This document shows positions 41,784-51,724 of a stretch of DNA of 57,521 nucleotides, one piece after another. This DNA is from Clostridia bacterium. Its GTDB lineage: Bacteria > Bacillota > Clostridia > UMGS1883. Each line of letters begins with the position of its first letter. Within the stretch, counting starts at the first letter, position 1. The stretch is taken from positions 1 to 57,521 of the forward strand of contig JAUNBL010000008.1 in assembly GCA_030527235.1 (NCBI GenBank). Reading direction: 5' to 3'. Below the pieces are notes generated by a model. That model was not told the origin of the DNA. It saw only the letters and a list, made by a program, of their open reading frames with translations, and did no database searches. Made by a program: the position numbers and the translations under genes.

Positions 41784-42970
41784 GTGCCGCTTTGCTGCTC
41801 TTTCGGATTCAGAATTATCTCATCGTATATTGCAAGAGACTCAGCTGTACCGTTGGAGGCCTCGGTTACAAGATAAAACTCATCGCACTTATAGACCTCG
41901 CGAAATGTGCGGAACGCCTCTCTGCTGTCGGAGAGGATATACACGCCGGTTTCCCCGTCCTTAACTCGCACCGCAGATGCGGGAACATGTATGCCGGAGT
42001 AGGTGGCCTTAAGCATTTCAAACGACACCTGGCGCGCGCTCGTTATGCCGGAAACATAGCGATTGCTCTTAACGGCAACTGCACACACACCGTCCGATGC
42101 GGGAGATATATAAGTTATATACGCCGTTATCCGATTGCTCGGCGCGTTTTCAAAAATGAGCGACACGCGGGAACCCACCTGGACATCCGTGAGCATTTCC
42201 TCGTCAATATTCGCCGCAATGTACCATTCATAATTATTCACTATCTTGCAAATGCCTGCGGCATTTGCACTGAGGTCCATACCAAGCATCTGCTCCAACC
42301 CCTCCGGGGTCAGTGAAGAAAGTGAGTCCGCCGTGGCAACATTTTCAAAGCCGTCTACCTCAGACTCAAACACTCCGGCGCAAGGCGAGTAAAGCTCCTG
42401 TCTGGTGCCGCCGAGAGACTGCGTTATCTGTGCGCGGCGGCTCTCCAGCTCTTCAAGCAGCTTTTTTGCCGGAGACTGCGCCGCTCCCTCACTCTTGCGC
42501 GACATTATAACGGAAATCTGGTCCGCCAAAAGAATTGCTTCTTTAATATCCTCTCTCGCCGAAGCGGACGTCACCGCTCTTATCCTTTCCGCCAAAAGCG
42601 CGTCAAGATGCTCTGAGTCCGCAGCATAGATATCACCCGAACCTCCGGTGCCCTTTATGCTTTCAATGCGCGTATTTATATCCTCAAGTTCGTTCGCCAA
42701 AACCGCATCATACGCGCCGGAGACAACCGCTCCCAAATACTGCCCGCTTGCCACGCGTTCCCCGTCGGAGAGATTCGTTTCCAAAACTCCTGTCCCCGCC
42801 TGACTTAACACGCGTTCCTCACGAACGACAATTCCGGTGGCATTCACACTTTTTTTAACCGTGGAAAGACGCGCCACTTCCGTTTGGTAGGGCGTCCGCA
42901 GTATGTTTATTGTATTTAGAGCAACAATAACCGCCGCAGCGGCAAGGAGTACGTTTATTACTTTTCGCAA
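41780..42970 (-). CDS. HlyD-like membrane-anchored adaptor protein
   Basis: 396 residues. One N-terminal membrane segment (VINVLLAAAAVIVALNTINIL) is followed by a lipoyl-like beta half (GTGVLETNLSDGERVASGQYLGAVVSG), a central alpha-helical hairpin of about 120 residues, the second half (RQELYSPCAGVFESEVDGFEN) and a beta barrel to the end. This is the layout of HlyD/membrane-fusion proteins, but it stands without an ABC transporter partner. Similar proteins in Clostridia sit in cell-division neighbourhoods; here it follows hfq by 26 bases and may share that transcript. Exact function unknown. Confidence 0.75.
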   Translation of the reverse strand: MRKVINVLLAAAAVIVALNTINILRTPYQTEVARLSTVKKSVNATGIVVREERVLSQAGTGVLETNLSDGERVASGQYLGAVVSGAYDAVLANELEDINTRIESIKGTGGSGDIYAADSEHLDALLAERIRAVTSASAREDIKEAILLADQISVIMSRKSEGAAQSPAKKLLEELESRRAQITQSLGGTRQELYSPCAGVFESEVDGFENVATADSLSSLTPEGLEQMLGMDLSANAAGICKIVNNYEWYIAANIDEEMLTDVQVGSRVSLIFENAPSNRITAYITYISPASDGVCAVAVKSNRYVSGITSARQVSFEMLKATYSGIHVPASAVRVKDGETGVYILSDSREAFRTFREVYKCDEFYLVTEASNGTAESLAIYDEIILNPKEQQSGT

Positions 42971-42996
42971 TGCTTATCCCTTCACTTTACGCGGTT

Positions 42997-43233
42997 TTAC
43001 TCTTCTACTTCCTCCGGGGCAAATCTCACGGTTGAAAGCGGTGCAATCGTAGAAATGGCGTGCTTGTACACGAGCTGCTGACGCCCTTCAGAATCCACCA
43101 CCACTGTGTAATTGTCAAACCCTTTTACCAGTCCTCTGATTTGAAACCCGTTAACGAGATAAATCGTTATCGGCATTTTCTCCTTTCGGACCGTGTTCAA
43201 GAATAAATCTTGTAAATTTGCCACTGTTTTCAT
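42997..43233 (-). CDS. hfq: RNA chaperone Hfq
   Basis: 78 residues, the standard short Gram-positive length. Sm1 motif [23 protein letters not shown] and Sm2 motif [13 protein letters not shown] are complete, with an acidic tail. It forms a hexameric ring that binds small RNAs and mRNAs. Its start overlaps the miaA stop by 4 bases, the conserved miaA-hfq order. Confidence 0.97.
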   Translation of the reverse strand: MKTVANLQDLFLNTVRKEKMPITIYLVNGFQIRGLVKGFDNYTVVVDSEGRQQLVYKHAISTIAPLSTVRFAPEEVEE

Positions 43234-44147
43234 TTTACTTCCCCCTTATAAATAAATGTCTCTGCTATCTCAAATGCCTGTGCATTTTGCACACGTTTTA
43301 TATCTCTATCATGCCGGAACCACGTTTCCTGCCGCTTTGCATAACGCCTTGTTCCGAGCTTGATTTTCTCCTTTGTGTCCTCAAGGCTCATTCGACCGTC
43401 TATATAATCCAGCACCTCTTTGTATCCTATGCCCGCCAACGAAGTTGTACATCTATCGCGAACAGGAAGGAGTACACTTTTTACCTCCTCCACCAGACCA
43501 CGGTCAAACATCTCCTCCACGCGCGCGTTTATTCTATTATATAACACTTCGCGCTCAATATCAAGAGTAAGCTTTAACGATTTATAGATTTGTCTGCCTT
43601 TAGACTCCTCATCGCGAACCCGACGCGTTTTCCCGCTCACCAGGTAACATTCCAGCGCGCGTATTACGCGTTTTGTGTCGTTTGGGTGAAGAAGCTTTGC
43701 CGCATCCATGTCCAGCCGCATTAGGTACTCGTACATAGCCTCGCCGCCATGCTCCGCCGCGCTTTTTATAAGTTCCGCCCTGAGCTCGCCGCTTCCCGAT
43801 ACCGCCGAAAAGTCGGTGTTTTTCAAAAGATTCTCCACATACAGCCCTGTTCCGCCCGCCACAATCGGAACTTTCCCGCGTTCCACGCATTTTGCTATCG
43901 CGCGGTGGGCTGCGTCACAGTAATTGGCAACAGAGTAATTATCCGTTACTTCGACGCAGTCTATCATATGGTGCCTAATTTTACTTTGGTCTTCTTTTGA
44001 CGGCTTTGCTGTGCCTATATCCATACCTTTATAAATTTGCATAGAGTCAGCGGATATTATCTCTCCTCCGAATTTTTCCGCAAGCTCCATTGCCAACGCG
44101 CTTTTTCCCGATGCCGTAGGCCCTACTACGGCGACAAGCTTAATCAT
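43230..44147 (-). CDS. miaA: tRNA dimethylallyltransferase
   Basis: 305 residues. P-loop [44 protein letters not shown] at the N-terminus, then [14 protein letters not shown], and [14 protein letters not shown] near the end, all diagnostic of MiaA. It prenylates A37 of tRNAs reading UNN codons, making i6A, which MiaB (encoded upstream in the same operon) then methylthiolates. Start overlaps the mutL stop by one base. Confidence 0.96.
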   Translation of the reverse strand: MIKLVAVVGPTASGKSALAMELAEKFGGEIISADSMQIYKGMDIGTAKPSKEDQSKIRHHMIDCVEVTDNYSVANYCDAAHRAIAKCVERGKVPIVAGGTGLYVENLLKNTDFSAVSGSGELRAELIKSAAEHGGEAMYEYLMRLDMDAAKLLHPNDTKRVIRALECYLVSGKTRRVRDEESKGRQIYKSLKLTLDIEREVLYNRINARVEEMFDRGLVEEVKSVLLPVRDRCTTSLAGIGYKEVLDYIDGRMSLEDTKEKIKLGTRRYAKRQETWFRHDRDIKRVQNAQAFEIAETFIYKGEVK

Positions 44148-45928
44148 TACACTATCCTCTTAAACATTTTTTCTATTTGCTCCTTTGTGAAGCGCATAAA
44201 AATCGGTCTCCCGTGCGGACAGGTACTTATTCCTTCCATGGCCAGCGCGTCGGAGAGCAAAATCTCCATCTCGCGAACGGTCATAAAGCGATTTGCTTTG
44301 AGCGCCGCTTTACAGGCAACGGTGTAAATCAGCTTATCGCGAGCCTCCTCGTACTCGCCTTTTGGCAAGCGAAGAATTTGCGTGCAAAGCGAAACGAGCA
44401 AATCTTTCGCCTCTTCGGCCTCCACGCCCGACGGTACCGCGCGCAGCGCAACGGTGTTTTCTCCGAAGGCCTCATACTCGAACCCCGCTTCGGTAAAGAA
44501 CTCCGCATTCCGGACAAGCGCGTCCGCTTCCTCGCGCGTCAGCGTAACGCTTATAGGCGCAATAAGAAGCTGCGGCGCGCAGCGGCCGCCTTTGCTTTTT
44601 ATTTCCTCATATTTCAGCCTCTCGTGCGCGGCATGCTGGTCGGCAATTACAAATTCGTCCTCAACCTGCGCCAATATGTATGTTGCAAAAAGCTGCCCTA
44701 TTACCTTTATCTGCGGTACAATCTCCTCCTGCGGCAAAGGCTCCTTCTCCCTCACATCGCCCTCGCTCACGCTGTTCACGGAGCTATATTTCCTGCGCGC
44801 CGTCTCCGGCGCCGAAGGGACGTATGGCGCAAAGGTAACCTTGTTTCCTGCCGCGTTTATCCTGCCTTGTACACTCTCTATCTGTTTTTGCGCCAGCACA
44901 AAGGGCTTTTGTTTTACACTGCCGGTCAAGGGCGCGTCCGCACTCTGGGCAAGGCGGTTTTTTACCGCCCAATAAAGCGTTGTATAGATTTTTTCATCAT
45001 CCGAAAACTTGACCTCTGTTTTTGAGGGGTGGACGTTAACATCCACCTCGCCGGGCGGCAGCTTTACGTTAAGTACCGCTACGGGGAATCTGCCCGTCAT
45101 AAGGTTGTTTTTATAGCCCTCGGCAAGGGCTGCCGAAAGTGTTTTATTGACCACGCTTCTTCCGTTCACAAAAAAGTATTGCATGGAGCGGTTTGGCCGC
45201 GAAAGCGTATTGTCTCCTATCATTCCCTCCACCAAAACGCCGCTCGCCTCATAAGAAACGTTTAGCATCGCGCGCGCCGTATCTTTGCCAAAGACCGCAT
45301 AAATCGCGTTTTCAAGCTTTCCGTCGCCAGGAGTGAAAAAGATGTCTTTTCCATCGCGGATATAGCGTACGGAAATGTCGGGATGCGAGAGAGCTATACG
45401 CTCGCAAACCTCGCCCACATATGCCGCCTCAGTCGCGTCACGTTTAAGAAATTTCTTGCGCGCAGGCGTGTTATAGAAAAGATTTCTCACGATAACCGTT
45501 GTACCCTCAGGACAGCCAGCCTCAGCACGGCTTATTATTTCCCCGCCCTCGCAAACGATATGGCTGCCCGCGTCTTCGGAAAGAGTCTTGGTTATAATCT
45601 CACTGCGGCTTACGGCAGAAATTGAGCAAAGCGCCTCTCCTCTAAACCCCATTGTAACAATGGCATTTAGGTCCTCCGCGGAGCGTATTTTACTTGTCGC
45701 ATGGCGCAAAAACGCCGTCTCCGCATCGTCAGAGGCGATTCCGGTGCCGTTATCGCTTACGCGGATATAGCTCACGCCGCCCTGCTTAATCTCCACAACA
45801 ATGCTGCGCGCTTTCGCGTCCACAGCGTTTTCGGCAAGCTCTTTAACCACGCTCGATGGTCTTTGTACAACCTCGCCCGCGGCTATTTTTTCGGCAACGC
45901 TTTTCTCTAAAACATAAATCTTTCCCAT
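44147..45928 (-). CDS. mutL: DNA mismatch repair protein MutL
   Basis: 593 residues. GHKL ATPase motifs: EKIAAGEVVQRPSSVVKELAENAVDAKA, VSDNGTGI, FLRHATSKI and MGFRGEALCSISAVS. The C-terminal endonuclease motifs DQHAAHERLKYE, ACKAALKANR and CPHGRPIF are intact, so this is a nicking MutL like that of most bacteria without MutH. It lies two bases after mutS and overlaps miaA by one base. Confidence 0.97.
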   Translation of the reverse strand: MGKIYVLEKSVAEKIAAGEVVQRPSSVVKELAENAVDAKARSIVVEIKQGGVSYIRVSDNGTGIASDDAETAFLRHATSKIRSAEDLNAIVTMGFRGEALCSISAVSRSEIITKTLSEDAGSHIVCEGGEIISRAEAGCPEGTTVIVRNLFYNTPARKKFLKRDATEAAYVGEVCERIALSHPDISVRYIRDGKDIFFTPGDGKLENAIYAVFGKDTARAMLNVSYEASGVLVEGMIGDNTLSRPNRSMQYFFVNGRSVVNKTLSAALAEGYKNNLMTGRFPVAVLNVKLPPGEVDVNVHPSKTEVKFSDDEKIYTTLYWAVKNRLAQSADAPLTGSVKQKPFVLAQKQIESVQGRINAAGNKVTFAPYVPSAPETARRKYSSVNSVSEGDVREKEPLPQEEIVPQIKVIGQLFATYILAQVEDEFVIADQHAAHERLKYEEIKSKGGRCAPQLLIAPISVTLTREEADALVRNAEFFTEAGFEYEAFGENTVALRAVPSGVEAEEAKDLLVSLCTQILRLPKGEYEEARDKLIYTVACKAALKANRFMTVREMEILLSDALAMEGISTCPHGRPIFMRFTKEQIEKMFKRIV

Positions 45929-45930
45929 AA

Positions 45931-48501
45931 TCAGTTCTCCGCCATCTTCTGCAGCTCGTAAAGCGTGTTCAAAGCTTCAATCGGCGTAAGCGTGGTCACG
46001 TCTATCGAGCGCAATTTTTCTATGCAGGGGCTTTGAGTAATACTCTCAAAGCCAATCTGCGCCTCTTCCGTTTTAATATTCACCTCGCGAGTTTCTCCGC
46101 GCTCGGTCTGCGCAAGAACCTCTTTCGCACGCTTTATAACGCTTTCGGGTACGCCCGCGAGTTTTGCAACCTCTATGCCGTAGCTGTCCGAAGTGCCGCC
46201 GCGCACAATTTTGCGCAAAAAAGTAATTTCATCGCCCCGCTTTTTGCAGGCGGTATTGTAGTTCTTAACACCTTCCAGCAAATCCTCAAGTGCGGTGAGC
46301 TCATGGTAATGCGTTGCAAACAGTGTCTTGGCGCCTATGCGCTTTGTCATATGCTCCATAACGGCCCATGCAATCGCAAGTCCGTCAAACGTACTGGTGC
46401 CTCTGCCTATCTCGTCCAAAATGACAAGGCTTTTTTTCGTGGCGTGTTTAAGTATATACGCGACCTCGGTCATCTCTATCATGAATGTACTCTGCCCTGC
46501 CGCCAAATCATCCGAAGCGCCTATACGCGTAAATATCTTATCTACTACTGCACACTCACACGCCGCCGCCGGCACAAAGCTGCCCATCTGCGCCATCAGT
46601 GCAATTATCGCACTCTGACGCATATAAGTTGATTTCCCCGCCATGTTGGGACCTGTTATTATATTTGCCCTGTTCGCCGCGCAGTCAAGCAGCGTGTCGT
46701 TCGGCACGAAAAGCGCATCTTTCTGCACCTTCTCCACCACGGGGTGTCGTCCGCCGCTTATTTTCAAAACATCGGAATTCGTTATCGTGGGCTTTACATA
46801 ATTGTTCAAAACCGCCGCCTGCGCCAAAGAAAGCGCCGCGTCCACGTTTGCAATAACGCGCGCAGTGCGCATTATCCGCTCTAAGCTCTCGGCTACCTGC
46901 AAACGAACCTTTACAAATAAATCGTATTCAAGGGACACCAGCTTCTCCTGCGCACCGAGCACGCTGCTCTCCATCTCTTTAAGACGCGCGGTTATGTACC
47001 TCTCGCCGTTAGCAATCGTCTGCTTGCGCACGTAGTCCTCAGGCACTTTGTCAAGATTTACTCGCGAGACTTCTATGTAGTAACCGAAAACCTTGTTAAA
47101 GCCCACCTTCAGATTTTTTATCCCTGTCCTTTCCCGTTCAGTCGCCTCCAACGCCGCAATCCATTCGCGCCCGCCTTTGGCAGCGCTGCGAAGCGCGTCC
47201 ACTTCCTCGCTGTAGCCTTCGCGAATAAGTCTGCCTTCACGCAGAGTAATCGGAGGCTCAGGCGCAACGGCGGCGTCAAGAAGCATCCGGCAATCCTCGC
47301 ATACGTCAAGCATTGACGCCTGCTTTACCAAAAACGTGCTCTTGCACGCGCATAAAATACGCGCCGTACGCGGCAGCTGTTCAAGCGAAGCTTTGAGCGA
47401 GTTTAGGTCTCTCGCATTCGCAAGACCCATGCTTACGCGGCTCATAAGCCTCTCCATATCCCATACGCGCGCTATTGATTCGGCAAGCTCCTCGCGCAAA
47501 GGCGTGTTGTTTACCAGCTCCTCCACACCTCTCTGCCGGTTAACTATGACATTGGCGTTAACTAACGGGCGCAATATCCATGTTTTAAGCTCCCGCGCGC
47601 CCATTGCCGTTTTCGTATAATCAAGCACGTCAAAAAGGCTGCCCTTTTTCGACTTATCGCGCATTGTTTCGACAAGCTCCAGATTTCGTACGCTTGCCGC
47701 ATCTATCTCCATGAACTCGTGCGAAGCATAAACGCTTATCTCTCGGATTTGACCGGCGCTTCCCTTTTGGGTTTCGTGTATATAGCTCAGAAGCGCCGCT
47801 GTTGTCGTCATTAAATCCTCATCGCACACGGCGGATACATTCTTTATCTGAGATGACACAATTTCCTTTGCGCCTTTTGACGCTTCCTCCGAGTCGTACT
47901 CAAATATAACGGCGTTTGTTCTGTTCGCCAGAAACTCTCCGATGCGGCGGTTGCCGCGCTCCGTGCCGCCTATTGCGACCTCAACCGGAGAAAAGCGCGC
48001 AAGTTCGTTGATAAGCTGCGAAAACGTCGCGTCGTTCTCAACCACACATCCCAAAAGCTCGCCGGTTGAGACATCGCAAAACGTCATCGCGCTTTTTTTC
48101 TTATTCACCAAAAGCGCGGCCATATAATTTGTTCTGCGCGCGGCAAGAACATTCTCATCCATTATCGTGCCGGGCGTTACAATGCGGATAACCTCGCGGC
48201 GCACTATGCCCTTTGCTGCGGCGGGGTCCTCCGTCTGCTCGCATATGGCCACCTTATAGCCCTTAGCAACAAGCCGCGAAATGTAGCCCTCCGCAGCGTG
48301 AAAGGGGACTCCGCACATGGGCGCGCGTTCTTCCTGTCCGCAGTCACGTCCGGTTAGAGTAAGCTCCAGCTCACGCGATGCCGTTATGGCATCTTCAAAA
48401 AACATCTCGTAAAAATCTCCGAGACGAAACATCAAAATCGCATCGCTGTGCTGCTCCTTTACGGCAGTATACTGCTTCATCATTGGTGTAAGCTCCGCCA
48501 T
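45931..48501 (-). CDS. mutS: DNA mismatch repair protein MutS
   Basis: 856 residues, typical MutS1 length. The mismatch-reading Phe-x-Glu lies in LGDFYEMFFEDA at residues about 25-40. Core and clamp domains follow. Walker A IITGPNMAGKSTYMRQ and Walker B LVILDEIGRGTSTFDGLA, with FATHYHELTALED, complete the ATPase. A GGGGGGTG ribosome site precedes ATG 48501. It recognises mismatches and recruits the adjacent MutL. Confidence 0.97.
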   Translation of the reverse strand: MAELTPMMKQYTAVKEQHSDAILMFRLGDFYEMFFEDAITASRELELTLTGRDCGQEERAPMCGVPFHAAEGYISRLVAKGYKVAICEQTEDPAAAKGIVRREVIRIVTPGTIMDENVLAARRTNYMAALLVNKKKSAMTFCDVSTGELLGCVVENDATFSQLINELARFSPVEVAIGGTERGNRRIGEFLANRTNAVIFEYDSEEASKGAKEIVSSQIKNVSAVCDEDLMTTTAALLSYIHETQKGSAGQIREISVYASHEFMEIDAASVRNLELVETMRDKSKKGSLFDVLDYTKTAMGARELKTWILRPLVNANVIVNRQRGVEELVNNTPLREELAESIARVWDMERLMSRVSMGLANARDLNSLKASLEQLPRTARILCACKSTFLVKQASMLDVCEDCRMLLDAAVAPEPPITLREGRLIREGYSEEVDALRSAAKGGREWIAALEATERERTGIKNLKVGFNKVFGYYIEVSRVNLDKVPEDYVRKQTIANGERYITARLKEMESSVLGAQEKLVSLEYDLFVKVRLQVAESLERIMRTARVIANVDAALSLAQAAVLNNYVKPTITNSDVLKISGGRHPVVEKVQKDALFVPNDTLLDCAANRANIITGPNMAGKSTYMRQSAIIALMAQMGSFVPAAACECAVVDKIFTRIGASDDLAAGQSTFMIEMTEVAYILKHATKKSLVILDEIGRGTSTFDGLAIAWAVMEHMTKRIGAKTLFATHYHELTALEDLLEGVKNYNTACKKRGDEITFLRKIVRGGTSDSYGIEVAKLAGVPESVIKRAKEVLAQTERGETREVNIKTEEAQIGFESITQSPCIEKLRSIDVTTLTPIEALNTLYELQKMAEN

Positions 48502-48531
48502 GGCGCACCCCCCTTTGTCGTAATTTTGCTA

Positions 48532-48921
48532 TCAATGGCAGCCCGAGCAGCTTTGGCAGTCGTGAGAACAGCCACCGTGAGGGTCCTTGCCCGTCATGTA
48601 AAACGCCAAAATTGAATTCATGCTGTCTATAAGCGCCTGAAAATTTTTCTGGGCCTCTATATAAGCGGCGATAAGCACATTTTCAGATACTTTACGATAC
48701 TCCTCCTCCAGCGTATCACGCAAAGATGCCATTGTTTCCTCGTCTGCGCCCTGGCGCACCTTTTCGGCCAACTCCTTACGCACACTGCTGTAATGTTCGA
48801 GCAAGCTCAGCGCCTCCGCATCAGCCTCCTGAGCTGCCTCCGCCGCCTTGAACGCTTTGAATTCCTCGCTCTCAATTATCGCCGCGCCCAGCTGGCGCGC
48901 CTTTTCCGCTACTTCTGTCAT
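48532..48921 (-). CDS. YlbF/YmcA family protein with cysteine-rich C-terminal tail
   Basis: 129 residues. A long helical body (VAEKARQLGAAIIESEEFKAFKAAEAAQEAD, then VRKELAEKVRQGADEE) matches the Com_YlbF fold, whose Bacillus members form the Y-complex with YaaT that supports RNase Y-dependent mRNA processing. The final 17 residues, DPHGGCSHDCQSCSGCH, hold four Cys and three His and could bind a metal or Fe-S cluster. It lies between miaB and mutS, 30 and 16 bases from its neighbours. Confidence 0.88.
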   Translation of the reverse strand: MTEVAEKARQLGAAIIESEEFKAFKAAEAAQEADAEALSLLEHYSSVRKELAEKVRQGADEETMASLRDTLEEEYRKVSENVLIAAYIEAQKNFQALIDSMNSILAFYMTGKDPHGGCSHDCQSCSGCH

Positions 48922-48937
48922 ACTATTACCTCCAAAT

Positions 48938-50305
48938 TTATATTAGTTCACCTTGCAGAACCCATGTCTGCGCGCGCGTGATTTTTACGTCCACAAACTT
49001 GTCCTTCAAGTCCTCGCTTCCCGGAAAATTAACTATTTTGTTAGCCTCATTGCGTCCCGTGAGCATGGCGGCATCCGTCTTGCTCACACCCTCTGTAAGC
49101 ACACGCTGAACTTTTCCTACAAAAGAGCGGTTTATATCAAGAGAGATGGTATTTTGCAATTCCAGCATCCGCTTAAAACGCTCCGCCTGCTCCTCTTTTG
49201 TGGAGACGTTTTCCATTTTCGCCGCCGCCGTACCCTGGCGCGGTGAATATATAAACGAAAAAATACTGTCGCATCGTATGCGCTCAAGCATGTCGCATGT
49301 TTGAAGAAAATCTTCTTCCGTTTCCGTCGGAAATCCCACAATAATATCCGTCGTAAGCGCCAAATCGGGCATTAAGGAGCGCGCGTATTCAACAATTTCA
49401 AGATACCTCTCGCGGCTGTAGCGGCGGTTCATATCTTTCAAAACCTTGTTGCTGCCCGACTGCAGCGGCAGATGAAGCTGGTGCGGGATATTGGAATACT
49501 GCGCCATTGTTTCCAAAAGCGTGAACGACAAATCCTTTGGATGACTCGACATAAAGCGGATTCGCTCAAGCCCCTCCACCTCGCTCACGCGGCGCAAGAG
49601 CCGTGAAAACGCGTCCTTTTCTCCAAAGTCGTTTCCGTAGGAGTTCACGTTCTGACCCAGGAGCATAATCTCCTTAACTCCGCTTTGCGTAAGCGCGCAA
49701 ATCTCAGCTAAAATATCCTCCTCGCGGCGGCTGCGTTCCCGACCTCGCACATACGGCACGATACAGTACGAGCAAAAGTTATCACATCCGTACATTATCG
49801 ACACAAACGCTTTAGCGCCGCCGCCGTAGTATGTGGGCACGCCCTCGGCAATCTCCGTGTTTTCGGAAATATCACAGACACGCTCCTTCGTGGTGAGCGC
49901 TTCTTCAAGTAAAATAGGGAATTTCCCCTGCGCATGGGTACCGAAAACCAAATCCACAAATCGGTATCGCGTACGGATTCTCTGAGCCACAGCGCTTTGC
50001 TGTGCCATACATCCGCATACGCCAATAAGCGTGCCGCGCTTTTCGGCGATGTTTTTCAGCGCGCCGAGATTGCCGAAAACACGCTGTTCCGCCCCATCAC
50101 GCACTGCGCAGGTGTTAAACAAAATTACGTCCGCTTCCTCACGCTCACTCGTCAAAGTATACCCCATTTCCAGCAGCATACCCATAAGGCGCTGAGAATC
50201 GTTCACGTTCGCCTGACAGCCGTACGTTTCCACAAGCGCTTTTTTATTTTTTCCTCTGTTCTGCGCGGCCATTCGCGCCATAGCTTCCAAAGCAGCTTTT
50301 TCCAA
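48938..50305 (-). CDS. miaB: tRNA-2-methylthio-N6-dimethylallyladenosine synthase
   Basis: 455 residues from TTG 50305; an inner ATG at 50281 is an alternative. The N-terminal UPF0004 domain has VETYGCQANVNDSQRLMGMLLEMGY. The radical-SAM cluster motif is YGCDNFCSYCIVPYVRGRERSR (CxxxCxxC). A TRAM-like C-terminus has VLTEGVSKTDAAMLTGRNEANKIVNF. It methylthiolates i6A37 made by MiaA from the same operon. Its promoter gives a leader of only about 15 nt, which includes a weak GGAG. First gene of the miaB-ylbF-mutS-mutL-miaA-hfq run. Confidence 0.95.
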   Translation of the reverse strand: MEKAALEAMARMAAQNRGKNKKALVETYGCQANVNDSQRLMGMLLEMGYTLTSEREEADVILFNTCAVRDGAEQRVFGNLGALKNIAEKRGTLIGVCGCMAQQSAVAQRIRTRYRFVDLVFGTHAQGKFPILLEEALTTKERVCDISENTEIAEGVPTYYGGGAKAFVSIMYGCDNFCSYCIVPYVRGRERSRREEDILAEICALTQSGVKEIMLLGQNVNSYGNDFGEKDAFSRLLRRVSEVEGLERIRFMSSHPKDLSFTLLETMAQYSNIPHQLHLPLQSGSNKVLKDMNRRYSRERYLEIVEYARSLMPDLALTTDIIVGFPTETEEDFLQTCDMLERIRCDSIFSFIYSPRQGTAAAKMENVSTKEEQAERFKRMLELQNTISLDINRSFVGKVQRVLTEGVSKTDAAMLTGRNEANKIVNFPGSEDLKDKFVDVKITRAQTWVLQGELI

Positions 50306-50327
50306 ACCGTCTCACACTCCACAGTGC

Positions 50328-50356
50328 ATTTTATCTCAAAATATGCGCCTTGTCAA
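50328..50356 (-). promoter_or_regulatory. promoter of the miaB-mutSL-miaA-hfq operon
   Basis: On the minus strand a perfect TTGACA (50356-50351) and TAAAAT (50333-50328) are 17 bases apart, with the predicted start near 50321. Genes downstream to hfq overlap or lie within about 30 bases of each other, and no other promoter of this quality was noticed in the run. Confidence 0.7.
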
Positions 50357-50373
50357 ATGGTTTAAAAAAAGTC

Positions 50374-50402
50374 TTGCAAAAAATATTAAACTGTGTTATA
50401 GT
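50374..50402 (+). promoter_or_regulatory. promoter of the pheST T-box transcript
   Basis: TTGCAA (50374-50379), a 17-base spacer and TATAGT (50397-50402). It is divergent from the miaB promoter 18 bases away. The start near 50409 places the entire T-box in the leader. Confidence 0.7.
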
Positions 50403-50408
50403 TACGTA

Positions 50409-50660
50409 ACAAAGACGAGGAAGCGGAGAGTAGCGTGAGGGAGCGAAACAGAGAGCATGGTTCGCCGGGCTGAAAGACCGTGCATCGCAAAGCCGCGTGA
50501 AGTTCACCGTGGAGTCGTGTGCCCGAAACCAAGTAAGGCATACCGCGTGCGCGCGTTACAGCGCAAATCAAGCGTCGGGCCGTCGTGTCCGAAAATAGGG
50601 TGGTACCGCGGAATTTATAATTTCGTCCCTAACTGTGTGTTGGGGGCGTATTTATTTTTT
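50409..50660 (+). ncRNA. T-box riboswitch (phenylalanine-specific) with terminator
   Basis: The conserved T-box core AGGGTGGTACCGCG ends at 50610. The UGGN that pairs with uncharged tRNA CCA ends is at 50601-50604. A TTC codon followed by A at 50503-50505 is the likely specifier for tRNA-Phe. The terminator stem pairs 50624-50633 with 50639-50648 and is followed by a T-rich run to 50660; its 5' strand lies in the part that would form the antiterminator. Uncharged tRNA-Phe would favour readthrough into pheS. The specifier position is inferred from sequence, not from a full fold. Confidence 0.92.
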
Positions 50661-50679
50661 GGAAAGGAGTCTTACCATT

Positions 50680-51705
50680 ATGAAAGACCAAATTGAAAGC
50701 ATCCGCAAAAGCGCGCAGGAAGCTATAGCGTCCGTGAAATCGAGTGAGGAGCTTGAGGCGCTGCGTGTGAAATTTTTAGGCAAAAAAGGTTCTTTGACGG
50801 CTTTGCTTCGCACTATGGGTTCGCTTGCCGCCGAAGAACGCCCGATAGTGGGCGCCATGGTTAACGATGTGCGCATCTTCCTGGAGAACGAGGTCGAGAA
50901 ATGCCGCGCCGCGCTTTCAGCGGCGGCGATGGAGCAGCAGCTCGCAAACGAGGTTATAGATGTCACTATGCCCGGCAAGAAACCGAATTTGGGTTCGCTT
51001 CACCCTTTAACACAGGTGCTTAACCGGATTATAGAAATTTTTTCAGGTATGGGTTTTAGTGTCGTGGAGGGACCTGAGATAGAGACAGACTATTATAACT
51101 TTACCGCGCTCAACATTCCCGAAGACCATCCCGCACGCGATACTCAGGATTCATTCTATATTACCGACAGCATTTTGCTTAGAACTCAAACTTCTACGGT
51201 GCAAATCCGCACAATGCAAAATCACACGCAAAAATTACCGATTCGTATTATTTCGCCCGGAAGGGTTTACCGTTCGGATAATGTGGATGCCACACACTCG
51301 CCAGTTTTCACACAGCTGGAAGGACTTGTGGTAGATAAAGGCGTAACGATGGCGGATTTGAAGGGCACTCTTGATACGTTTGCCAAAACCCTTTACGGCG
51401 AGGACGCCGTACTGCGTTTCCGCCCGCACCATTTCCCATTTACCGAACCTTCCGCCGAGGTTGACATGAGCTGCTTCGTATGCGGCGGCAAGGGCTGCAG
51501 TGTGTGCAAGGGCGAGGGCTGGATTGAAATTCTCGGTGCGGGCATGGTACACCCGAAGGTGCTTGAGGAATGCGGCATTGACTCTTCCGTATATAGCGGT
51601 TTTGCCTTTGGCGTTGGCCTTGAGCGCATAACGATGCGTCATTACGGCATAGACGATATGCGTTTGCTCTCGGAAAACGACATGCGCTTCCTTGAGCAGT
51701 TCTGA
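50680..51705 (+). CDS. pheS: phenylalanyl-tRNA synthetase alpha subunit
   Basis: 341 residues from ATG 50680 (AAAGGAG upstream); the earlier ATG at 50635 lies inside the terminator stem and is rejected. The N-terminal coiled coil contains [20 protein letters not shown]. Class II motifs include [32 protein letters not shown] and [25 protein letters not shown], a [17 protein letters not shown] segment, and [22 protein letters not shown]. It forms an alpha2beta2 enzyme with PheT, encoded 19 bases downstream. Confidence 0.97.
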   Translation: MKDQIESIRKSAQEAIASVKSSEELEALRVKFLGKKGSLTALLRTMGSLAAEERPIVGAMVNDVRIFLENEVEKCRAALSAAAMEQQLANEVIDVTMPGKKPNLGSLHPLTQVLNRIIEIFSGMGFSVVEGPEIETDYYNFTALNIPEDHPARDTQDSFYITDSILLRTQTSTVQIRTMQNHTQKLPIRIISPGRVYRSDNVDATHSPVFTQLEGLVVDKGVTMADLKGTLDTFAKTLYGEDAVLRFRPHHFPFTEPSAEVDMSCFVCGGKGCSVCKGEGWIEILGAGMVHPKVLEECGIDSSVYSGFAFGVGLERITMRHYGIDDMRLLSENDMRFLEQF

Positions 51706-51724
51706 GAAAGGAGATAGTATTATT

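Noticed and set aside
50635-50679. Upstream start for pheS
   Set aside because: It lies in the T-box terminator; the AAAGGAG site serves ATG 50680.
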